Shown: piece by piece, positions 45,664-57,589 of the stretch
Position numbering within the stretch: the first letter of the stretch is position 1
Layout of the letters: every line of letters starts with the position of its first letter
The notes under the pieces: generated by a model
The model's database searches: none
Seen by the model: the letters and a program-made list of their open reading frames with translations, nothing else
What the model was told of the DNA's origin: nothing
Made by a program: the position numbers and the translations under genes
From: Lactarius indigo
Taxonomy: Eukaryota; Basidiomycota; Agaricomycetes; Russulales; Russulaceae
Direction: 5' to 3'
Assembly (NCBI GenBank): GCA_025766275.1
Contig: JAFKAC010000078.1
Coordinates: forward strand, 124,001 to 188,000
DNA: 64,000 nt

Positions 45664-47128
45664 ATGGGCTCCCGCTCTCGAGCTCAGGTAGAGTGCAGTG
45701 AGAAGCGTGTCGCATCAGACGCGTTCGTTGAGGTCAAACCGACCTCCCCGGTTACCCCGGAGTCCCAGTCTCCACCGCAATCCCACATCTCAGTCGTACC
45801 AGATGGCGGATTGCTCGCAAAGCTCCAGGTCTTAGCCTGCTTTTTCGTACTCATGAATACATGGTACGCTCGATGCCAACAATTAGCCTGGTGCCGGACT
45901 AACGCAACTCGCATTCAGGGGCATCGTTAACACCTTCGGGGCGTACCAGTCCTTTTATGAGGTCGACCTTCTTAGCTCGCACTCTCCATCTGCCATCTCG
46001 TGGATTGGCTCCATTCAGGCCTTCCTGCTCTTCATTGTCAGCGTTCTCACGGGACCCATTTTCGACGCTGGTTACATCCGCGCCCTCCTCGGCGTGGGAT
46101 CGTTTCTTGTCATTCTCGGCATAATGATGACCAGCCTGGTGGAGCAATACTACCAGGCCCTCCTTACCCAAAGCGTCTGCATCGGCCTCGGCGCAGGCAT
46201 GATGTTCGTACCCAGCGTCTCCATCGTGTCCACCTATTTCGACAAGCACCGTTCATTTGCCATCGGTGTCAGTGCCAGCGGTAGCAGTATCGGTGAGTAG
46301 CGGGCAGTGGCGTTTACTTGCACATGCATGCTGACGGTGTCGTCTCCCCCACTCCCCATTCGTTTATTAGGCGGGATAATCTACCCGACCATATTCCACG
46401 AGCTGCAACCGAGGATCGGCTTCGGCTGGGCGACTCGCGTCATTGGTCTCATCGCACTCGTTACCCTCGGCATCGCCAATGTCGTCACGCGCCAGCGCGT
46501 CGTGCCTACGACCCGCCGCAAGCTTTTCGACGTCTCGGCGCTGCGTGAGCCGCCCTTCATCTTCTGCGCGTTGGGGTTCTGCTTTGGCTTCATCGGCGTC
46601 TACAACCCCTTCTTCTACATCACGACCTTCGCGCTCTCCAAGACCGGCGCGAGCTCGACCCTCGCGTTCTATTTCGTGCCTATCCTCAACGCCGCCTCTG
46701 TTTTTGGCCGCCTCGCACCTACCGCGCTTGCGGACCGTGTAGGCACACTTAATACCACCATCCCGTGCGCCCTTATCTGCGGCGTACTCGCCCTCGCGTG
46801 GACCGCCGTGCACAGCACCGGCGCCCTCCTCGCCTTTGCGCTCCTCTACGGCTTCTTCTCCGGCTCGTTCGTCACGCTACCCCCGAGCACGCTGGTCGAG
46901 CTCTCACCGGACCTCACCAAGGTCGGCACACGCATCGGCATGGGCTTCGGCGTCTCCGGCCTCGGCGTGCTCGTCGGCTCCCCCGTCGGCGGCGCCCTCC
47001 TCAACTTCCATACGGGCCAATTTGTCCACATGCAGGTATTCTGCGCAGTCACTATGTTCGTCGCATGTGCGATGCTCGTCGTGGCACGGGTAGCAAAGTC
47101 CGGCCTTGTCGTGATTACCAAGGCTTAG
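45664..47128 (+). CDS. MFS transporter, monocarboxylate-transporter-like
   Basis: Three exons, 45664-45863, 45919-46292 and 46371-47128, give 443 residues with 12 predicted membrane helices. The N-terminus is Ser/Pro-rich and cytosolic, and VPDGGLLAKLQVLACFFVLM opens TM1, the pattern of fungal Mch/Esbp6-like monocarboxylate porters. Other helices include IGSIQAFLLFIVSVLTGPIF, GLGAGMMFVPSVSIVSTYF and FIFCALGFCFGFIGVYNPFF. The signature SIVSTYFDKHRSFAIGVSASGSS lies before the second intron. The substrate cannot be set from sequence; fungal members rarely carry monocarboxylates. The gene is intact. Confidence 0.9.
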
Positions 47129-48154
47129 ATTTCGATTGGGATGACGCGCGGGATCTGTCTCGGGCTCACTCGGGCGCCGTGAGTCTCTATCGGTTCACGC
47201 GTGATAAGCAACTAATTATAATCGTGTTTAGTGGCCTCGGGGTGACATGGTGCGGTATCTCGAGTTACTGCCTCTGTTTCTCTGGCGCTTCAAAAAAAAA
47301 AAGGTAATGGATTTAATTTGTGGTAATTAATATGACGAAAAAGTGTTCGACGAATGAGTAGTACCACGCGAAGGCACGAATTGCCGACGTTTTGCATTTC
47401 GGTTAATATGGCACGTCGAGACGGTCGCAGGAATGTATACAATGTAGATGGGAACCCCCAGATCAGCTATCAAAGATCCTACTGCGGGACCAATTTTTGC
47501 ATAGAGCTCCGGTTAAACTCGTACCGTCCTGACGCCCTTTGGCGTGTGAACGGAGACAAGGACAAAACTCATCAGAACCAGTCACGGTCGTAGGCAAAGC
47601 CGCGGACAAAATAAGTTGCTAAGAGGTAGGTCTCTTACAAAGAAGCCCGCCGTCGAAGTCTACATAAACAAGCCCAAAGCGAGGAGCAAAATCGAGTGTA
47701 TCCAAAGGGGTCGGTACAAGTGGATTGTAATGTGCTGAGCTTCAGCATTATCCATCAATGGGTGCGGTAGCGATTGGTCGTAACTTACAAGAGATATCCC
47801 AGCGCCTATGGGCGAAGCTTAATGGTGGGAAAATAAGTTACTCTGATGAGAGCCGGACGTACGAATGCATGTGGCTTTTCTCGACTGACAAATTACGGTC
47901 CATAGGTGGATATGTCAGTGACACATTGCGCCCAGGAATGGGGATTCTCGGATTTGGATATTGTGGACTCGGGCTGCATCAGCAGTCCGAAGACTGATTC
48001 GTCAGCGGCTTACTGAGGCCGACACAAAGTACAGTATTCGAAAATACTGGGACGGTGACGACGCATGATGTCAGGAGCCCCTGTTCGTCGGCCTTATAAG
48101 CTTTGACCTACGCAGCCCAACCCCATCACTCCTTGCTATACGAGCTGCGCAATA
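47129..48154. other. Intergenic with a possible enzyme remnant
   Basis: No intact gene. Plus-strand frames at 47354 and 47758 have no family character. A short minus-strand piece resembling a glycoside hydrolase family 1 end is listed separately. Confidence 0.4.
47619..47712 (-). pseudogene. Possible beta-glucosidase (GH1) C-terminal remnant
   Basis: The minus strand reads LDFAPRFGLVYVDFDGGLL then CKRPTS and stop. This resembles the GH1 end, where an RFG-x-x-YVD motif follows the active-site region and precedes KRTPK. The upstream DNFEW part is missing and no other GH1 block is found nearby. It is a weak call based on about 25 residues. Confidence 0.35.
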
Positions 48155-49406
48155 ATGGCACCAACAAAACAACAAAACGCTGTCTACATAACGGAAACCG
48201 GCCCCACGTTTGGTCAAAAAGACGTTCCAAAACCAGGTCCCGGTCAGGTCCTCGTCAAGGTGGTGGCTGCGGCGCAGAACCCCACAGACTGTCAGTTCAG
48301 ACTCACTATTGGGAGGAAGTATCACTCACGTGTAACCTTCAGGGAAGTCGATCGGACGTGCTCTCAAAGCGAGTAAATACGGCGCCATTGTCGGAAACGA
48401 TTTCGCGGGCACAGTTGAAGAACTTGGGCCGGACGTCCCGGCGGGTGTGAGGACCGTTGGAGAGCGCGTTGCAGGTTTCGTACTAGGCAGTCAGTCGGCT
48501 CCCGGATATCTTACTGGTTGGACTTCGTACTGAGCCCAGTTCCAGCCGTCTCCGCAAATGGCTCGTTCGCGGAATATGTAGTCGCGGATGCAGAACGTGG
48601 CATCGTGCCAATCCCCGAGAGTTGGTCGTTCGAGGAAGCCGCCCAGCTCGGCGTGGCTCCATTCACCGCCTTGCAATGCCTACACGAGACTCTCGAGCTA
48701 CCTTCGCCCTTCGAGGCCCGGTCCGGACCCCAACGCACCATCCTCATCTGGGGTGGTGCCTCGTCTGTCGGCCAGTATGTGATCCAGTTCGCCAAGCTCG
48801 GCGGTCTTCGGGTCATAACGACGGCGTCGCCAAAGAACTTTGACCTCGTCAAAGGCCTTGGCGCGGACGAGGTGTTCGACTACCGCGACGAGAGCATCGT
48901 AGAAAAGATTCGCGCTGCTACCAACAACGCACTCGACATCGCCGTAGACACGATTTCAGATGGTAAGACGCCGGTGCAAGTCGCCGGTGCGATCGGGGAC
49001 AAGGGCGGAAGGGTAGCCATCATTCTTCCGTACGAGAGCCCTCGCCCGGACGTGAAGGTCAGGTTCAGCATGGCACCCGATTTACTCAAAAGCGTACGCT
49101 CCTCGTATAGGCTTGCCTTCACCAATACGGTTTTGCTCATGGTCTCCTAGGAATCGAATGGAAAGTGGTACGTCGATCTGTTGACCAAGGCCCTTGCCAC
49201 GGGCAAGATTAAGCCGAACCCTGTCCACATCCAACCCGGTGGTCTCGTCGGCGTGAAGGGAGGCTTGCAGTATATGCAAGAGGGAAAGGTAATTCACCTG
49301 ATCGTCTGCGGGAGATGGTGAACTGACATCGATGACAACTCGACAGGTTAGCGCACAGAAGCTCACATATCGTATTGCAGACACGCCACCCACACCGGAA
49401 TTCTGA
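48155..49406 (+). CDS. MDR-family enoyl reductase / quinone oxidoreductase
   Basis: Five exons, 48155-48290, 48343-48489, 48540-49093, 49151-49288 and 49347-49406, give 344 residues. It is a zinc-independent medium-chain reductase of the ToxD/LovC-like trans-enoyl reductase group. The N-terminal GroES-like fold has PGPGQVLVKVVAAAQNPTDW and GNDFAGTVEELGP. The NADPH-binding motif is WGGASSVGQYVIQFAKL, and FDYRDESIVEKIR follows. The tail GKIKPNPVHIQPGG and VSAQKLTYRI is typical. An apparent TAG at 49148-49150 is the acceptor of intron 4 (GTACGC to CTAG), so it is not a break. Intron 2 (48490-48539, donor GTCAGT) is chosen because its phase and length fit; it is the least certain junction. Confidence 0.85.
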
Positions 49407-50097
49407 GTGAAGTGGAATTCTTCCTGTTGTATCGCATGTACTATCGTTTGAGATGGTAACGATGGTCGCAAGCGCGACATGTGGGAACTGATAATATACA
49501 AGAAATCAAATACTCTTCGAATTTTTGTTTGTGTCAGCTGTTGGGGGCTGAAGCGATAGACGCGGTCTCGATATATCTACCTGAGAGAGAGGGCTTCTCC
49601 GTCGACGTTGCCATTAAACAGCATTCACGTCTTGAGAGCACGACAGAATCAGCGAGAAAATCCCATTGAATTCGACATGAATGTCCCAACTGAAGTAGTA
49701 TGTGCTTGCCAACTTGAACCAGCGTGTGAGACAGATGACTTCCGCGAATTAAATAGTCTGGGATTCAGTGCCGTGGTCTTACCGTAGTAAAGGATATGCG
49801 TTGTCGCTGCCGCCTTACCTCCGCTGCAGCTGACAGTCTGGCGCCCGAGCCCAGGTCACGTTTTGTTTCCCAGCCTTGGGCCTGAGGCTGTGTATCGCCA
49901 AACATGGCTCGAATCATTAGGCTGTATTTGTTTTTTCCTTCTTATCGTTGTCGTCTACAAGATGTCTGTAATCCGTGAGTGAAACTTATGACTGACCTAC
50001 CCCGTAGCTAGCTTATGAATGTTGGTTAGCTTTCGGTGATTTCCCCAAGGATTCTTCTGCCGAAAAGGATGCGGTTGGTGGATCTGTCGACACCATC
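49407..50097. other. Intergenic, upstream of NLR gene
   Basis: No gene is recognised. The last 60 bases before 50098 are open in frame with the NLR start (AVGGSVDTI), so translation might begin slightly further upstream. Confidence 0.45.
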
Positions 50098-53005
50098 ATG
50101 TCCGCGGTCCAAACGTCTCTCGACATACTCAAGGAGGCCAGTTCTCTGATGTCCAAGGTCCCTTTTATCTCCTCGATCGCTGGGGCGCTACACTATGCGA
50201 TACAGGTTCACGGCGTACGCTTCCCCCTTCACGATTTGGGGGGCCTTATTTGCTGATAATCGATGGTCGTGCGATTAGGAGATTCGACAGTTCAAAGAGG
50301 ACTGGGCGATAGTAGCGCAGAGGCTTGTCGAAGTTGCGAATATCGTCATCAGTGTCGGGAAGTCATGCGAAACCCATGGGCTGGGCGAGGAAGACCTTGC
50401 TCATTTGGAAAATGCCTTGCAGCCCCTCCAGAAGTGCGTTGAGTCTATCCCGAGCAGTTGTTTACTACACCTTCTGACCTACGCAAAGGAGCCTGGAAAC
50501 GATCGGGCGAACGCTCAAGGAATGCGCTGATTACGGAGCAATCAGAAAGGTGTTACAGCGCGCGGACATTCAAACGAAGGTCAAACAATGCGACAAGCAT
50601 GTTATCGTATGCGCTTCATATCTTCCAGGTTCGTCCGAACTATAGTATCCTCCTCGCCGTTCGTCCTGATCAATCCCCCCTGGGTTCTAAGACGAAGTTG
50701 GCTCTTCATATACACTTTACGCAGCTTATTCAGCTTATTCAAAAGCCGTCCGGTACACTACATTTCTTCTCTGAGAGGTTTTAGTTGATTTATCAATCCT
50801 TAGGTCAACGCTGTCGCCGTCACCGTCAGCTCGTCAGCGGCGGGATCCACTGGGAACATTACGTAAGTCCATCTCTGCGCCTTTTCTTACCCATTACTGT
50901 AGGTCCTCATATGTCTCGCCTAGGACTGTGTTGTCCAAGGCGCCCAAACCATCGGCACCCCAATTATTCTTTGGACGTGATCCCGAGCTTAATCAGATCC
51001 TCGACATGATTTTCGGGCCTCGTCCTGCTCGCATCGCGATCTTGGGACCCGGCGGTTATGGGAAGACCACTCTTGCGAACGCGGTGCTCTCCCATCGTCG
51101 CATTCGTGAGCGCTTTGGTGACGCGAGATATTTCGTCGCCTGTGAATCCTGCAACTACGTCCGCCGACCTCTTGGTCGAGCTCGCGAAGGCTCTAGGCCT
51201 GTTAGACGCCGGCGACGCATCTTGGTCCCATATAAAGACCGTCGCTGACGAAGAAGAAGTGTATAATCTGTCTCGATAACTTTGAGTCGCCTTGGGACCA
51301 GGCCGCTGAGATACGAAATTCAGTCGAAGACCTGCTCTCCAAGATTACGTCGCTGCGCTCCGTCACAGTGCTTGTCACCATGCGTGGCACTGAGAGGCCC
51401 GATCGGACCCACTGGACACAGCCTGCTCTAGCTCCGCTGAAGACCCTTGATAATCACGCGGCTCAAGTAGCCTGGCAGCGTATTGCCAATAATTTTGATA
51501 GCTCCGCTAAGCAACTTATCGCGGCGGTGGACAATGTTCCGCTTGCGGTCAATGTGTTGGCTCACCTCGCTCAGGCCACGTCGCCTGCGTTGTTGCTGAA
51601 GGAGTGGAAAGAAAAGTACACCCGGCTTGTTCAAAGGGGCCATTCCCATAAACTGTCGAACATGGAGTCATCGATCCAGCTCTCTCTTAATAGCAAGCGG
51701 ATGAGAGACAACCCTGCGGCTAGGGAGTTGCTTGGGGTGCTAAGCGTACTTCCGGACGGCATTCACACGGAACTTCTGGATAAGTTTAAAGGTGTACTCG
51801 ACATCGACATTCTATCGTGTCTGCGCGTCCTTCAGCAATGTAGCCTTGTTGACGTTACCGCAGAGAGATATCGAAGTCATTCCATTATCCGTCACTTTTG
51901 CCTCAGTCAGGGCCTTCTGTTACCAAGGCACGAAGAGCTATTAAACAATTTTTACATCGCTCTGGCGATGACAAATAGATATCAAGCAGGCTGTTATGAT
52001 TATGCGGAGATGGTGCTAGAGGCAAATAACACCAAGGCCACCCTGTCTAGACTTTTGAAGTCAAACTATCCAGATCAATCCATGCTTGTCAATGCTGTTC
52101 TGACATTTGTCAACTTCTGCATAAATATTGGAGACTACAGTGATCAGCTGCTGGATGAAACTATCAAATTTATACAGCAGAACCATCTCTCTATATCATT
52201 GGAAATAGGATGTCTCCAGCGCTGGGGAAGACTCCTTTACCGCACACATGATTTAGAAAATGCCAAACTCAAGTTACAAGCAGCAGAAATGCTTTGTGTT
52301 TCAAGTTTAAATCATGACATGATTTTACATGCCAAGATTTTAAGAGATCTTGGTGACATCTACCTTGATCAAGGGGCAACAATTGGAGCAGAAGCTGTAT
52401 TTCAAAAAGCTTTGCAGCTGTCTGAGGCAGCCCATGATACCTTGGGTCAAGGGAATTGTTATTCAAAACTTGGAGGCATATATATGAAGCTCAGGAGATT
52501 ACCAGATGCTGGTGCTGCCTACAATAAGGCCTTGGAATTCCATAAGGCCCTTGATGATAATGTTGGCCAAGGAAGTGATCATAGGGGGCTGGGTGATATC
52601 CAGTTACAGCTGCAGAAGTTTGATGAAGCAGAAGCCTCCTATCAAAAGGCCCTAGAATTTGACAAAGCGGCCAACTCTGTGCGGGGCCAAGCAAAGGATT
52701 ATAAAGCACTAGGAAATACTTATCTAAAGAAAAATCAGTTGGACGAAGCCGAAGCCTTTTTCGATAACGCCCTTAGGCTTTATCAGGCCATAAACTCTTT
52801 ATCGGGTCAAGGCAACATATTATATGACTTGGCAAAAATATATTTGAAGAGGTCACAGCTAAAGGACGCTAGGACGACAATTGAAAGGGCGCTGGCCATA
52901 CACAAACTGGCACAAGATAAGGCGGGAGAGAAGATGGATCAGAGGTTGCTAGATCAGATCCTATCTAGGGACGGGGCAGTTGTCGCCGATGGAGAGAGAC
53001 AATAA
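50098..53005 (+). CDS. NLR: MLKL-like NTD, NB-ARC, TPR; three frame breaks
   Basis: Exons mirror the other NLRs here: 50098-50205 (108 bp), 50279-50433 (155), 50489-50628 (140, one base longer than its 139-bp counterparts), 50692 onward, about 50814-50865, and 50926 onward. Domains run from MLKL-like helices (SLDILKEASSLMSKVPFISS) to NB-ARC with P-loop GPGGYGKTT and ARYFVACES. Single extra bases near 50598, 51148 and 51255 throw the frame off. Then comes a clean 545-residue frame (51368-53005) with RGTERPDRTHW, the ARC region (VDNVPLAVNVLAHLAQ, LGVLSVLPDGI) and TPRs. Four TPR units at the end repeat every 40 residues with a GQGN/GQGS/GQAK junction. Likely role: nonself sensor triggering cell death. 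The breaks may be assembly errors. Confidence 0.75.
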
Positions 53006-54335
53006 GGCGCGAATTTAGTGTAGTAAGTTGATGTAACAGTAGCAAGCGTGCGGTAGTCGTAATGAATGTTCTTTGGCTCGTATATTGTAGTTCCAGAACC
53101 GCGGGTGATGGGCCTAGAAGCCGGAAATGATTAACTGGACGGACCGCGAAACGGAGCGGCACGTACCTCAGTGACTGGTCCCGCGAAAAAGGAGGCACCA
53201 CAAAGAGGGAACGGTGACGCGACATATGACTCAAAGTGAGTAATTAGGTGGCGAGAACGAGATGTGACCGCTTATGTTCCTTCGCAGCGTCGCATAGACT
53301 CGGCCTGGCCCCGCTGAGGATCGCAGCCATCGTTGGACACGCTCGGCAGTGCAGCATGGCGTGCGATACGGTGAACAAATGACGCGCGTAGGACGTGGAC
53401 AACTCTCTCAAGCAACTACGGAAACGCTAGTTGACAACCCATTGAGGCAGCGGAGATGAAAACAAAAAACTCGAATCCCGCAGGGAATAGGTAGCGCGGT
53501 AGAAACGACACATGCCGGCTTCGTAGCTGTGGTTATCAGTAAACATACTGGCAGAAATAATGTGGACTGAGCACGGGAGCGTATATTCCAGTGTCCGGTT
53601 CAACAAAGACGCTGCGACGAGTGAATTGACGAAGCTTTCGCTTTCGGGATCCAAGCCATAGAGTTTCGATTGTACAAATCGATGTCAACAGCGCATGGGT
53701 GTTATTCGGCATGAAGACAGCCGACGTAGGTCACGGATTGAAGATGTGGTGATCGATGGCCTTCAAGATGACGGATGATGGATAGTCGATCGACTTGATC
53801 AAGGTCGGCATGAAAACCCAACCCGGTCGAAGGTGAGCCTGATCCCCGAGTTGTTAGTAGGGCGACGGAACCTCGATGCGAAATAACTTACACCGTACCG
53901 TATCAGAGGGGAACGCGCGGCGTAGCTCCTCCTCGCGCCAGGAACAAAAACGCATTGTGGTCCAAAAGACGGTGACGAGCTATGTGGGGAATTAGTAAAG
54001 GGGAGAGATATAAGGCAGGCCTTCGAGTTGGACTGAGGAGACGTGTTCGGGTGCGATCACCTGATAACTTCACGCATTCAGGTGCGGATCAGCCTTTCAC
54101 ATCCATCCGGATCTAGATGGCAAAGCCCTAAAATCCGATCCGCGTGCGTTAGAGTCGTGCCTTTGTGATGTTAGAGGACCCGAGAGAAAGAACTCAAATC
54201 AGATTGCGGTTAAGACAGCGACGGCGGGTCTGGTATAGTAAGTGATCAAATGAATATAGCAAAGATGCAGTGGCCGTGAATAGAATAACACGGGGCATTG
54301 TGTTAGGCTCGATAATAAGCAGTCGGACAGTATAA
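53006..54335. other. Intergenic
   Basis: No gene is recognised on either strand over 1.3 kb. Frames are short and without family signals. Confidence 0.45.
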
Positions 54336-55012
54336 TCAGGCGGACACAGTCAAGACGTTGTCCGCAATGGGTTCTCGCATAGGGGCATCCGAGCCATGAG
54401 CTTGCAGGGCACGGTGCGCTGAAAAACAATCCAAGCAAGCAACAGTTTCACTGCGTCCGGGTACGAAAGTGAGAAAAATAAGGTCTTTCGAGAGGTCAAT
54501 TGCATCTACCTTTGAAGGATTTCTAAGCAGCATATCCGACAGATCGTCCGCCCACAGCCGGTTCCCTCGCGCTCTGGGCCCTTCACCTTCGAGATAGTAT
54601 CTATATCTTCATCGCGGGCACGTCTTCGACGTGTAGGTGAGGCGATGCTTGGGTTACCGAGGGGAGGTGGAGAGGGTAACCGATAGGGCGATGGGTTGCG
54701 AGCGCCAGTCCCGCGAAAGCTAGGTACTGGCAGAGGGACACCTATACATGTCCGCACACAAATGGCGCACGTTGATGCGCTGCATCTGCGACGAGGTGAG
54801 GGCAATGAATTGTTAACCCTCTGGGCAGAGGGAACAACGACAAACCTCGCACAGACGAGAGGCGGGCTGGATTTGAGGCCGATCGTTCGGTGGCACGAAG
54901 TGCATGTTGAGATTCTTGAAGGTTTCAGAGAAGTGGCCAAAATGTTTGGTGTCAGTAGAGGAACAAAGGAATTTGACAAGAGGCGACGACGCTTGAGTTG
55001 AGGCTGGCTCAT
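54336..55012 (-). CDS. Basidiomycete cysteine-motif (zinc-binding) protein
   Basis: Three minus-strand exons, 55012-54846, 54785-54510 and 54450-54336, give 185 residues with matching phases. The splices assemble a regular cysteine pattern: CTSCHR, then VCARCSASTCAICVRTC, a Pro/Ser-rich linker, GCGRTICRICC, and CLDCF. Pairs of C-x2-C suggest two zinc sites in a cross-brace or treble-clef style. The N-terminus is basic (KRRRLL), which would suit a nuclear protein. I take it to be a small conserved basidiomycete protein of unknown function. A decayed inverted copy lies at 57590-57960. The tRNA-Gly gene lies 104 bp upstream on the same strand. Confidence 0.75.
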
Positions 55013-55116
55013 GCCTGTGGATTAGTGGTGGAAGGGACGGTGCAAGAAACGCAGGCCACACGCACACAGGATTCAAGCGCACGTTCATAAGGCACCAATC
55101 AGGCAAGAAAAAAAAT

Positions 55117-55187
55117 ACACCGAACGGGAATCGAACCCGTGCCGCTTGCTTGGAAGGCAAGCATGATAACCACTTCACCATCGGTGT
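55117..55187 (-). tRNA. tRNA-Gly (TCC anticodon)
   Basis: 71 nt on the minus strand. The acceptor stem ACACCGA pairs perfectly with TCGGTGT. The anticodon arm is CTTGC-CTTCCAA-GCAAG, giving anticodon TCC. The T arm is ACGGG-TTCGATT-CCCGT. The B-box GGTTCGATTCC is intact and there is no intron. A T-run follows on the minus strand (55108-55115 is poly-A on plus), serving as the Pol III terminator. Confidence 0.96.
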
Positions 55188-55302
55188 TTCAAGTTTCAAT
55201 CACTATAAGTGTCAATAGATGGCTATATGAAGGCGGAGCACTCCGAACGAGCCGGGCTCGGGCTGTCCGCCCGTTTGATCTTTGTCTCTACTCCCAACTA
55301 CC

Positions 55303-57176
55303 ATGTCCCTTCAAACGTTCGGCAAAGGCGCGCTACGTGTCGCGAAGAATTACACGAAAGGCTACTCAGATGTGCAGGCTAAAGTTCGCGAAGCTACTTC
55401 CAACGATCCATGGGGCCCTTCTGGCACTCAGATGAACGAGATCGCGCAGATGACTTACAATCAGTGCGTTTCCCTTCCACGTCAACCACAGGGTTTTTAT
55501 CCACTCAACATCGCGGCGTAGAAACGACTTCGTTGAAATTATGGAGATGCTGGACAAACGTCTCAATGACAAGGGCAAGAATTGGCGCCACGTCTTCAAA
55601 GTTCGTCTCTGTTCCAGTCTTGTAATGAGCCTGCTCAAGTCCCTCGCTTTATGACCAGTGCCTCACCGTTCTCGATTATCTCCTTCACGCAGGCTCAGAA
55701 AACGTCGTCGTCTACTTTCGGGATAACATCTATATCATCAAAACGCTCAAAGAGTTCCAGTTCGTCGATGAATACGGCAAGGATCAGGGCGCAAACGTCC
55801 GTCAGAAGGCCAAAGACATAACGAACCTCCTCACGGATGAGGCGCGCCTCCGTCAAGAGCGCCGTTCTCGCGCGAACATGCGTGACCGCATGCTTGGCCA
55901 GCCCGATCAAGAGGAGGGTAGCGACGAACCTCCGGTCCCGCGGGGCGACGAGAACAACGCACGCCGCGCGAGAGGGGCGACAGGTGACGATGAATTACGA
56001 CGCGCTATTGAGGAGAGCAAACGCACCCTTGCTGCGGAGCAGGCCCGTGGTGTCGAAGATGCCGATCTCGCGAGGGCAATCAAACTCAGTGAAGAGGAGG
56101 AGGCGCGTCGCAAAGCCACTATCACGGACTCTGGCTCGCTGTTCGATGAGCCGTACGTTCGTGTTCCTTGACCATTTTACCGATAACCCAAAAAGTGACG
56201 CCTTTAGGAGCAACAACTTGATCGATCTGCAAGGCCAGAATAATGGACTACAGCCGCAGCTCACTATGCAGCCGCAGCTCACGGCGTTCAATCCATATCA
56301 GCAACAGGCGCAACAAGAGGCAATGCAGGTAAGCATGGTATTTTTGTTGATCGGTTCTTTGAGCGCTCGCTGACCGGACCACCGCTTCAGGCCGAGTGGG
56401 CAAGACAACAACAGGAATGGATGATGCAGCAACAGCAGCAACAACAGCAGCAACTACAATTACAGGCACAACAGGAAGAATGGATGCGCCAACAACTTGC
56501 ACAGCAACAGGCGGCACAACAACAAGCCGTTCTTGCGCAGCAACAGCAAGATTATCTTGCCGCCCAAGCCCAGGCCCAGCAACAAGCCAGGCTGGTCCCT
56601 CAGCAGACTGCATTTGGGTTCGGCATTCCCAAGCTACTGTTCTTTTTGGTGCACTAACGTCTTGCGCAATAGCTCGAACAATCCCTTCGCTGCCGTTTCA
56701 TCACCTGCTCCACCACCAGTTCCATCACCCCAGCAGCAGCCCGCCCAGTCTCCTCTGTCCAACTTCTCGCTTCCGTCTACTTATGAGTCACATGCGTCGC
56801 CCCCTCGCCAAAACTATTCACCGTCGCCGCAGCCGCAGCATGCGCCATCTCCGAAGCCATCTCCTCTACGTGCGCAGACTCGCACGGACCAGGAGCACGC
56901 TCATTTAGCGAGCTTGTTCGCTGCGCGTGATGGAGACGGCGTCGATACGTTCGGTAATGTTGGAGCCCTCCGGTACGCGTGCCCACTTACTATATCTCGG
57001 GCTTTTGTGGCTCACTGATACGATGTCTGTTTCTCCGCAGCTTCGGACAAACAGAACACGGAAAGCTCGTCACACAAAAGACAGGCATCCAACCACAGAG
57101 CAGCTTCAATCCGTTCGCTCCACAGCAGCAACAGCAGCAGGCGCAGAACCCCGAGCAGCCTTTCTTTACCATCTGA
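55303..57176 (+). CDS. ENT1: Epsin (ENTH-domain endocytic adaptor)
   Basis: About seven exons; the first is 55303-55463. The ENTH domain covers roughly residues 10-150 (KNYTKGYSDVQAKVREATSN, MEMLDKRLNDKGKNWRHV, SLTVLDYLLHAGSENVV) and binds PI(4,5)P2. Two ubiquitin-interacting motifs follow: DDELRRAIEESK and DADLARAIKLSEEE. A Gln-rich coiled tract (about 56395-56600) comes next, then NPF motifs for EH-domain partners (SNNPFAAV, SFNPFAP) and a C-terminal QPFFTI that may bind clathrin. It acts in clathrin-mediated endocytosis at the plasma membrane. The Gln tract uses mixed CAA and CAG codons, so it should be stable. The gene is intact and is flanked by inverted copies of the cysteine-motif gene. 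Confidence 0.92.
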
Positions 57177-57589
57177 GCCTTTTACTCTAGTGACGGTTCA
57201 CCTGACCTACCCCCCTCCTCCGCTCTATACCCGCGCCTTCACCTAGTCTCTCTCGCCTCCTCCCTTCCTTTTCTTCCCACGCTCCCATCCGCGCCCCTTC
57301 TAAGATACGCTGATTGTAAGTATGCGTCGCAGTGAACCGGTACACATTGGAAATGGTTGTTGGTCTGTTTTGCTGCTCGGTTGCCAGCCTCATCAGTGCA
57401 TGCAGCGTTTCTACTATCTCTCGTCTTCTGCGAGAGAGGGGTTGTTTCGTGGACGTTCACTGTGCGTGCAATTACATGATTTTACCTTCTCTTTTGCGTA
57501 TCTACGACAAACATGGATTTACGACCTTACCGGATTCTTGATGGCGATATAGAATGTACCTGTAATTTCGAAATCGAACTGCCCCATGA

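Noticed and set aside
49148..49150. Apparent stop codon inside the MDR reductase
   Set aside because: It is the AG of an intron (GTACGC donor after 49093, CTAG acceptor); removing the intron gives the expected family end.
56396..56610. Gln-codon tract in the epsin as an unstable trinucleotide repeat
   Set aside because: CAA and CAG are mixed and interrupted by other codons; a Gln-rich segment is usual for epsins.
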